Part shown: piece by piece, positions 54,766-64,000 of the stretch
Position numbering within the stretch: position 1 is the stretch's first letter
Layout of the letters: every line of letters starts with the position of its first letter
Source: Arsenicicoccus bolidensis DSM 15745
GTDB lineage: Bacteria; Actinomycetota; Actinomycetes; Actinomycetales; Dermatophilaceae
DNA length: 64,000 nucleotides
Direction: 5' to 3'
Assembly (NCBI RefSeq): GCF_000426385.1
Contig: NZ_AUFG01000007.1
Span: 62,001 to 126,000, forward strand
Translations under genes and position numbers: made by a program
Notes under the pieces: generated by a model
The model's database searches: none
The model's input: only the letters and a program-made list of their open reading frames with translations
Told to the model about the DNA's origin: nothing

Positions 54766-56019
54766 ATGCCCGCACGCCCCCCGCTCGGCCGCGACTTCCA
54801 CCTGCTGTGGGCCGGCGAGACCGTCAGCCTCGTCGGCAACGCCACCACCTCGATCCTGCTCCCGCTCGCCGCCGTCCTCGAGCTGCAGGCCGGCCCCGCC
54901 TGGATGGGCGCCCTCGCCGCCGCGACCTGGCTGCCCTGGCTCGTCATCGGCCTGCCCGCCGGTGCCTGGGTCGACCGGCTCGATGCCCGCCTCACCATGA
55001 TCGTGGCCGACATCGCCGCGGCCCTCACCCTGATCACGGTCCCGGTGGCCGCCTGGCTCGACCACCTCACGCTCCCCCACCTCGTCCTCGCCGCCCTGGC
55101 CGGAGGCGTGAGCACCGTCTTCTTCCGCACCGCCTACACCACGATCATCCCGAGGCTCGTCGACGACGCCGCGCTGGACACCGCCAACGCCCGCCTCTTC
55201 GGCACCGAGGCGACCGCGATGGTCGTCGGGCCGAGCGTGGCCGCACGCCTGGCGGCGGCCGGCGGCCCGGCATTCGGCCTGGCGATCGACGCGGCGAGCT
55301 TCCTCGTGTCGGCGGTCTGCCTCTGGCGGATCAAGCCCGGACGCCCCGTCCCCGACCAGGATCGTGAGGGGGATGAGGGGGCCGAGGGGCTCGGGGCGCG
55401 CATCCGCGAGGGTCTCGCGTTCGTCTTCCGCGACCGCTACCTGCCCTGGCTGGTCGTCATCGGGGGCCTGTCCAACCTCGGGCTGACGGGGTATGGCGCC
55501 CTCCTCGTCCTCTACCTGGTGCGCGACCTGGGGCTCACCACCGACATGGTCGGCTGGTACTTCACCACCGGCGCCATCGGCGGTGTCATCGGCTCGGTGA
55601 TCGCCGTCCCGCTGGCCCGCCGCATCGGCACCGGTCGCCTGCACACCGTGGCCCTGCTCGCCGCCCCCGCCGCGCTCCTCGTCGGCCTCCCCACCGACCG
55701 CAGCCAGGTGTGGGTGTCCGCGTTCGGCTACGTCCTCGTCGGCACCTGCGTCGTCGGCGGCAACGTCGTCCGCGCGAGCTGGCGCCAGCGTTACGTGCCC
55801 GCCGAGGTGCTGGGCCGCACGGTCACCGCCATGTCGACGGTCAACTTCGGCACCATGCCGCTCGCGGGGGTGCTGGCCGGCTGGCTTGGCAGCACCGTCG
55901 GCGTGCGCCCCACGATCCTCGCGATGGCCGGCCTGCACGTGGTGGCGTGCTGGCTGGTCGTCGCGAGCCCCTTCGTCCGGCTCCGTGAGCTGCCGGCGCG
56001 CGAGACCGCGAGCGTCTGA
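54766..56019 (+). CDS. MFS exporter (drug-efflux-like)
   Basis: 417 residues, 12 helices. Enterobactin/tetracycline-exporter-like pattern: FHLLWAGETVSLVGNATTSILLPLAAV near 11-37, GLPAGAWVDRLDARLTMIVADI near 65-86 and FRTAYTTIIPRLVDD near 121. AAGGAG before the ATG. Most likely controlled by the ArsR-type regulator just upstream. Substrate unknown. Confidence 0.9.
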   Translation: MPARPPLGRDFHLLWAGETVSLVGNATTSILLPLAAVLELQAGPAWMGALAAATWLPWLVIGLPAGAWVDRLDARLTMIVADIAAALTLITVPVAAWLDHLTLPHLVLAALAGGVSTVFFRTAYTTIIPRLVDDAALDTANARLFGTEATAMVVGPSVAARLAAAGGPAFGLAIDAASFLVSAVCLWRIKPGRPVPDQDREGDEGAEGLGARIREGLAFVFRDRYLPWLVVIGGLSNLGLTGYGALLVLYLVRDLGLTTDMVGWYFTTGAIGGVIGSVIAVPLARRIGTGRLHTVALLAAPAALLVGLPTDRSQVWVSAFGYVLVGTCVVGGNVVRASWRQRYVPAEVLGRTVTAMSTVNFGTMPLAGVLAGWLGSTVGVRPTILAMAGLHVVACWLVVASPFVRLRELPARETASV

Positions 56020-56032
56020 GATGCTGGCGCGC

Positions 56033-56500
56033 ATGAGCGACTGGACCCCGCCCGAGCTGCCCGTGTCGGCGGGCGCCATCCTCCTCGACGAGCAGGGCCG
56101 CCTGCTGATCCTCAAGCCGACCTACAAGTCCGGGTGGACGGTCCCCGGCGGCGTCATGGAGGCCGACGGCGAGTCCCCGTGGGACGCCTGCCGCCGCGAG
56201 GTGCTCGAGGAGACGGGGCTGGAGGTCGCTGAGGGGCGCCTCGTCGTCGTCGACACCCGCCCGGGCAAGGACGGCGCCACGCTCGGCCTGCGCCTGCTCT
56301 TTCACTGCGGCACCGTCACCGCCCGCGCGGCGCGACGGATCCGTCTGCAGGAGGAGGAGATCAGCGAGCACCGCTTCGCGCCGGTCGACGAGGCGCTCGA
56401 GCTGCTGCGCAAGCCGGTGCGCCGCCGCGTCGCCGCCGGCCTGGAGGCCGAGCACGCCACCTATCTCGAGAACGGCCGCCCCGCCCCCGGAATCCGTTGA
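56033..56500 (+). CDS. Nudix hydrolase
   Basis: 155 residues. The Nudix box GGVMEADGESPWDACRREVLEETGLEV spans about residues 40-66 with all required Gly, Arg and Glu residues (the box has GE...REVLEE). Substrate not predictable. ATG 56033 gives the expected N-terminus; ATG 56021 in the same frame, 2 nt after the MFS stop, is an alternative. Confidence 0.9.
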   Translation: MSDWTPPELPVSAGAILLDEQGRLLILKPTYKSGWTVPGGVMEADGESPWDACRREVLEETGLEVAEGRLVVVDTRPGKDGATLGLRLLFHCGTVTARAARRIRLQEEEISEHRFAPVDEALELLRKPVRRRVAAGLEAEHATYLENGRPAPGIR

Positions 56501-56508
56501 GGAACAAC

Positions 56509-57300
56509 ATGTTTGCGCTCATCGCCGTCGACATCGACGGGACCCTGCTCCGCTCCGACCAGACCCTGTCCCCACGCACGCGCGATGCCTTGCGCACGGC
56601 ACGCGACCAGGGAGCGGTCCTCATGCTCGCCTCCGGGCGCCCCGAGCACGGCCTGCGGCACCTCGCCGAGCGCCTCGGCCTCGGGCTCGACCGGCTCGTG
56701 CTCTCCGCCTGCAACGGTGCGGCGGTCGTGGACGCCGAGACCGAGGAGATCATCTGCCACCGGACGCTCGAGCACGCCCTCGTGGCGCGGGTGCTGGACC
56801 TGGTGGAGGAGCTCGGCCTCGCCGCCATGACACCGCTCGGGCACGTGGTGCACGCCACCCGCGAGGACGGCTACAACGTCGCCGACGAGGCGCCGGCCAA
56901 CGGCATGGAGCTCGCCATCACGCCGCGCTTCGAGGAGCTCGACGAGCCCCTGCACAAGATCCTCGTGTGCGCGGAGCCCGACCTGCTGGCCCAGCACCTC
57001 GACACCTTCCGCGGCGAGCTGGACGGTCACGCCGAGCTCGCCCTCTCCGCCCCGTTCTACCTCGAGATCACGCCGCCCGGGGTCGACAAGGGGTCCGGCC
57101 TGCTCGACTACTGCGCCGCCCGCGACCTCGACCCCGCCGAGGCCATCGCCTTCGGGGACAACGAGAACGACCTGCCGATGCTGCGCGTCGCCGGCACCGG
57201 GGTGGCCATGGGCAATGCCCTGGACCACGTCAAGGCCGGCGCCGACCGGGTCACCGCCTCCAACGACGAGGACGGCATCGCTGAAGCGTTAGACCTCTGA
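56509..57300 (+). CDS. Cof-type HAD phosphatase
   Basis: 263 residues. HAD motifs: DIDGTLLRSD at 8-17 (nucleophile Asp), LASGRPEHGL near 44, DKGSGL (motif III Lys) near 192 and FGDNENDLPML near 215. Type IIB cap domain between. Acts on a sugar phosphate or flavin/PLP-type phosphate. ATG 56509 has GAGGA upstream; a TTG at 56497 overlapping the Nudix stop is an unlikely alternative. Confidence 0.93.
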   Translation: MFALIAVDIDGTLLRSDQTLSPRTRDALRTARDQGAVLMLASGRPEHGLRHLAERLGLGLDRLVLSACNGAAVVDAETEEIICHRTLEHALVARVLDLVEELGLAAMTPLGHVVHATREDGYNVADEAPANGMELAITPRFEELDEPLHKILVCAEPDLLAQHLDTFRGELDGHAELALSAPFYLEITPPGVDKGSGLLDYCAARDLDPAEAIAFGDNENDLPMLRVAGTGVAMGNALDHVKAGADRVTASNDEDGIAEALDL

Positions 57301-57360
57301 CCACTGTTGCGGGCGTCCCGCACCCTCGCTATCGTCTCTCTCGGCGGATCACCGCCACCC

Positions 57361-57428
57361 AGGATTGTTACTCGGCAACGAGGCAAGACCTGAGCCACAC
57401 GCTTCGGCGTGCAGCTCAGGTCTTTTTT
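57361..57428 (+). promoter_or_regulatory. RAT antiterminator site overlapping an intrinsic terminator
   Basis: AGGATTGTTACT...GAGGCAAGACC (57361-57390) matches the RAT element bound by BglG/LicT proteins. Its 3' end overlaps the left arm of a terminator: AAGACCTGAGC (57385-57395) pairs with GCTCAGGTCTT (57414-57424) around an inner CACGC-TTCG-GCGTG hairpin, followed by six T (57423-57428). LicT bound to the RAT should prevent the terminator and allow PTS gene expression. Confidence 0.95.
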
Positions 57429-57464
57429 GTTGCCCGGGCAACCGCATCGAGACAGGACCGGACG

Positions 57465-60906
<3,442 letters not shown>

Positions 60907-61068
60907 CCGTATGGCGCCGGGGGCTGCGCGGGCACGGCTCGCGCAGCCCTCGCGGCATGCTGAAAACAGCCTCTGACCTGCAGAGATGTGCGGATGAACC
61001 CTTCCCCTGGAGTGCGTTCTGCGGTAGTCTGTGAGGTGTTGCGGGACGAGGTCGAGGAGGTGGTCCCG

Positions 61069-62937
61069 ATGGTGTCGAGGTCCCTGCCGACGGTCGTCGC
61101 GGAGCACCTCCCCAAGGTCCTGGCCCCCATCCTGGCGCTCACCACCGACACACCCCGCGGTGGTGACGCGCGTGACGGAGGAGGCCACCTCGAGGGCCAT
61201 CTGGACCTCGACGACGCGCGGCGAGCGCTCGCCGTCGTCGTGGCCGTCCACCGCGCGACGGCCTGCCTCGAGGCCCTGGCCGTCGCGGCCCACGCCGACC
61301 TGATCGACGCGATCGCCGCCGACCTGCGCCGGACCGAGGCCGAGCACGGACGCCACCCGGGCCCTTCGGCCCTGCGATCCGACGCCCGCGTCCTGAGCAC
61401 CGACGAGGTCGTGGCCGCCACCGGTCTCGGCGTCGGCGCAGTCCAGCGGCGCGCCCGTCTCGCCTCTGCGCCGGCCGCGGTGCGCGAGCCGCTCGTCCAG
61501 GCGATGGCCACGGGCATCTGCACCCTCGAGCGCGCCACGACCCTGCGCGACGACACCGACCGCCTGCCCGACGAGGTCGCCTCCGAGGTGGCCGAGCGGG
61601 TGCTGCGCCCCAAGCGCGGGTTCGACCCCGAGGACCTGTCACCCGACGCCGTCGTCAGCCACCGCCTGTTCCGCCAGCGCCTCCACGCCGAGGTGGCCAA
61701 GGAGGAGGCCCGCCTCGGGCTCGAGGCCGAGGCGCGCGCCGACCACCTGAGCCGGCGGGACGTGCACGCCCGCACCACCAGCCACGGCACCGGCGAGCTG
61801 CTGGCCACGGGCACCGCCGAGCAGGCCGCGGCCGCCCGGGACCGCCTCGACGCGATGGCCCGAGCGGCCAAGACCCGCGGGGAGCCTCGCACGCTGGCCC
61901 AGCTGCGCTCCGACATCGCCTTCGGCCTGCTCCTGCACGGCACCGTCCCGGGCTGCGAGGAGCTCCGCCCGGCGACGTCCGCGAGCGCGCCGGCAGCGAC
62001 CGGGCTGCCATGGGTGCCCGGCACGTCCCAGCCAGGCGCGCCGAGCACCGGTGCCCAGCCCTCTGGAGGTGCTCAGCACGTCCTGCCCGGCCGGCTGCGT
62101 CTGGTCGGCCTGGACGGGTGCCTGGTCGACCCGATCACCGGTGAGGTGCTGGGTCCCTTCGGGCCTGGCGTTGGTGGCCGGCGGTCCGGGAGGGCCGGGG
62201 ACAGCGACACCACCGGGGACGGCGACGCCACCGAGGACGGTCAGGACGAGACCTCGCCCTTCGCCGACCTCCCGCTGCACGACCCCGTCCACGCCGACCC
62301 GCCGCCGACGCCGCCGGAGCACCCCGACCCCTGGCTGGTCGCCACCGCAGCACTCATCGCCTCCCTGCCTGCCCCCGCCGCCCGCATCGACGTCCGCGTC
62401 AACCTCACGACGCTGCTCGGGCTGCAGGACGACCCGGCGCAGCTCGTCGGTCACGGCTGGCTCAGCGCCGACCTCGCCCGCGAGATCGCCCTGCGCACCG
62501 ACAGCGTGTGGCACCGCGTCGTCCACGACCCCGTGACCGGGACGCTGCTCGAGCGCACCGCGCACACCTACCAGCCCACCGACACCATGCGCGCCGACGT
62601 GCAGGCCCGCGACCTGACCTGCCGCGTCCCCGGGTGCGACCGACGGTCCGAGCAGTGCGACCTCGACCACAGCACCCCCTGGCCGGCCGGTCCGACCAGT
62701 CCCGCCAACCTCGTCCCCCTGTGCCGGCACCACCACCAGCTCAAGACCAAGCAACGCTGGGAGCACCGCCTCGACGCGGACGGCGTCCTGCGCATCACCA
62801 CCTATCTGGGCCAGCAGCTCACCAGCCGGGCGCACGAGCACCACGACGAGTCCCTCCAGGCCGCGCGACGCGCCCGGTGGCAGCACCTCGCCCGTGCCGG
62901 ATGGCTCATCTACCCGCCGCTCGGACGTGCGTCATGA
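61069..62937 (+). CDS. HNH endonuclease with DUF222 domain
   Basis: 622 residues. The N-terminal DUF222 (13E12-repeat) region spans about 30-330, followed by a low-complexity linker and a C-terminal HNH nuclease: CRVPGCDRRSEQCDLDHSTPWPAGPTSPANLVPLCRHHHQLKT near 522-564. Such proteins occur in many dispersed copies in actinobacteria and may be mobile; the role is unknown. ATG 61069 has GAGGAGG 8 nt upstream; GTGs at 60988 and 61036 are alternatives. It separates the glucosidase gene from licT. Confidence 0.88.
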   Translation: MVSRSLPTVVAEHLPKVLAPILALTTDTPRGGDARDGGGHLEGHLDLDDARRALAVVVAVHRATACLEALAVAAHADLIDAIAADLRRTEAEHGRHPGPSALRSDARVLSTDEVVAATGLGVGAVQRRARLASAPAAVREPLVQAMATGICTLERATTLRDDTDRLPDEVASEVAERVLRPKRGFDPEDLSPDAVVSHRLFRQRLHAEVAKEEARLGLEAEARADHLSRRDVHARTTSHGTGELLATGTAEQAAAARDRLDAMARAAKTRGEPRTLAQLRSDIAFGLLLHGTVPGCEELRPATSASAPAATGLPWVPGTSQPGAPSTGAQPSGGAQHVLPGRLRLVGLDGCLVDPITGEVLGPFGPGVGGRRSGRAGDSDTTGDGDATEDGQDETSPFADLPLHDPVHADPPPTPPEHPDPWLVATAALIASLPAPAARIDVRVNLTTLLGLQDDPAQLVGHGWLSADLAREIALRTDSVWHRVVHDPVTGTLLERTAHTYQPTDTMRADVQARDLTCRVPGCDRRSEQCDLDHSTPWPAGPTSPANLVPLCRHHHQLKTKQRWEHRLDADGVLRITTYLGQQLTSRAHEHHDESLQAARRARWQHLARAGWLIYPPLGRAS

Positions 62938-62962
62938 CCACGGTCCTGGGCAGGGGGTCGAC

Positions 62963-63799
62963 GTGCAGATCCTGAGGGTCTTCAACAACAACGTCGTCCT
63001 GGCGCGCCGTGAGGACGGCACCGAGGTCGTGCTCACCGGACGCGGCCTGGGCTTCCAGACGCGGCCCGGGCAGGAGGTCGACCCGATCAAGGTGGTCCGG
63101 GTCTTCGAGCCGACCGACGGCCGAGACCCCGACACGCTGGGCGGGCTGGTCGCCGCCATACCGCCCGAGCACATCGCCCTGGCCGAGGAGGCCCTGGACC
63201 TGGTCGGTGTCCCCGTCACCGCGACGACCCTGGTCGCGATCGCCGACCACATCAGCTTTGCCATCAAGCGCGTGCACCAGGGCATCGAGCTCGAGATGCC
63301 GCTGCGGGCCGAGGTCGAGCACCTCTATCCCCGCGAGCTCGACCGTGCTCGCCAGGTGCTCGCCCACGTCAACAGCCGACTGACCGAGCCGTTGCCCGAG
63401 GACGAGGCCGTCGCCATCGCGATGCACCTCGTCAACGCCGCGATGATGGGAGGCGACCTCACCGAGACCTACGCGATGACGGGCATCATCAAGCAGCTCT
63501 TCGAGGTGATCGAGAGCTCGTTCGGGCGGCGCTTCGACATGGCCACCGTCAACGCCGCGCGGTTCATCACGCACCTGCGGTACTTCCTGGTGCGGGTGAG
63601 GAGCGACCGGCAGCTGACCGACGAGGCCGGCCCGCTGCGGGACGCCATCCGCGCCTCCTACCCGGCGGCCTACGCGTGCGCGCAGCGCTGCCGGACCGTC
63701 CTCGAGCTGCGGCTCGGCCGGACCGTCACCGAGGACGAGGTCGTCTACCTCACCCTCCACGTCGCGCGGCTCACGACGGAGGTCGCTGGAGAGGCCTGA
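62963..63799 (+). CDS. licT: BglG/LicT-family transcriptional antiterminator
   Basis: RNA-binding antiterminator for the RAT at 57361. 278 residues: CAT RNA-binding domain (1-60, ILRVFNNNVVLARREDGTEVVLTGRGLGF), PRD1 (about 70-170; regulatory His in IADHISFAIKR and AIAMHLVNA) and PRD2 (about 175-278; His in FITHLRYFLVR and LTLHVARL). The PTS phosphorylates the PRDs to set activity. GTG 62963 with AGGGGG upstream; the gene is unusual in lying downstream of the HNH gene. Confidence 0.94.
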   Translation: MQILRVFNNNVVLARREDGTEVVLTGRGLGFQTRPGQEVDPIKVVRVFEPTDGRDPDTLGGLVAAIPPEHIALAEEALDLVGVPVTATTLVAIADHISFAIKRVHQGIELEMPLRAEVEHLYPRELDRARQVLAHVNSRLTEPLPEDEAVAIAMHLVNAAMMGGDLTETYAMTGIIKQLFEVIESSFGRRFDMATVNAARFITHLRYFLVRVRSDRQLTDEAGPLRDAIRASYPAAYACAQRCRTVLELRLGRTVTEDEVVYLTLHVARLTTEVAGEA

Positions 63800-63802
63800 G
63801 CC

Positions 63803-64000
63803 TCAGCTGCCGGCCTTGCGGCGGAACATGTGCTGCGAGGCCTCACGGCCGTGCCCCTGGCCCGAGACCTTGGAGCGATCGCTGTCGTCGGCCGACACGT
63901 CCCGTCCGGCGTGAGCCTTCTTGGCGTCGAGGGCCGCTCGCATCTTCTGCTTGACCTCGTCCGGGACGGGTGCGTGCTGCGGCTTGTCCTTGGCAGACAT
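63803..64000 (-). CDS. DUF5302 small protein
   Basis: 65 residues, highly charged, consisting of a short helix (PDEVKQKMRAALDAKKAHAG) and a conserved C-terminal MFRRKAGS. This matches the small actinobacterial DUF5302 family of unknown function. The ATG is the last codon of the window (63998-64000), so its ribosome site is outside. It is convergent with licT at a 3-nt gap. Confidence 0.85.
   Translation of the reverse strand: MSAKDKPQHAPVPDEVKQKMRAALDAKKAHAGRDVSADDSDRSKVSGQGHGREASQHMFRRKAGS

Overview
The window reads as chromosomal DNA of a high-GC Gram-positive bacterium (Actinobacteria, probably Micrococcales near Intrasporangiaceae/Dermacoccaceae; this is inferred from gene content, not proven). 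The signs are very high GC, many GTG starts, an HspR-controlled dnaK-grpE-dnaJ-hspR operon, clpB with the same operator, DUF3349, DUF3253, DUF5302 and DUF222-HNH proteins, an IdeR-type iron box, and many promoters in which a TANNNT -10 box lies 6-8 nt before the start codon (leaderless mRNAs). I see no rRNA, tRNA, transposase, phage structural gene or CRISPR array.

Layout. 0-6.2 kb: housekeeping genes (fbaA, a SpoU methyltransferase, DedA, LemA, pyrE, an SDR, xth). 6.2-10 kb: an unrecognised gene, then a TPP riboswitch driving thiM-thiE-thiD-tenA. 10-13.5 kb: an AGCS symporter and bioA-bioD. 13.5-20.3 kb: clpB, a PiT phosphate transporter with a small membrane protein and two DUF3349 paralogues, and a cardiolipin synthase. 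20.3-25.3 kb: a frameshifted Tat-exported PHP hydrolase, a macrodomain protein, a nitrilase-family hydrolase and a VWA protein. 25.3-29.7 kb: the HspR heat-shock operon. 29.7-34.6 kb: a LOG-like/DUF429 fusion, FUSC, a DUF3253/PUA-like fusion and a SulP transporter. 34.6-41.8 kb: an aldo/keto reductase, a WYL regulator, a CGNR protein, a VOC protein, an iron-box-controlled DUF2470 protein, TSUP with a short leader ORF, and an SBP-CDF-DUF72 operon. 41.8-43.8 kb: acr3-arsC divergent from arsR. 43.8-47.8 kb: DUF417, YnfA, an SDR fossil, a Tat flavodoxin and a DrrAB-type ABC exporter. 47.8-49.75 kb: a two-gene restriction module of visibly lower GC. 49.9-57.3 kb: an MFS transporter, a Usp, a frameshifted M13 peptidase, an ArsR-type regulator with an MFS exporter, a Nudix protein and a Cof hydrolase. 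57.3-63.8 kb: a beta-glucoside system (RAT/terminator, PTS EIIBCA, GH1 enzyme, LicT antiterminator) interrupted by a DUF222-HNH gene. 63.8-64 kb: a DUF5302 protein.

How the parts work together. TPP controls thiamine salvage. HspR should control dnaK and clpB together through three inverted repeats. LicT should bind the RAT upstream of the PTS gene when beta-glucosides are present. ArsR should control arsenite export and its own gene. The least ordinary content is the ScoMcrA-head plus Mrr restriction pair, two unusual domain fusions, a dispersed palindromic repeat, and a strikingly frequent GTATGCC/GGCATAC heptamer between genes.
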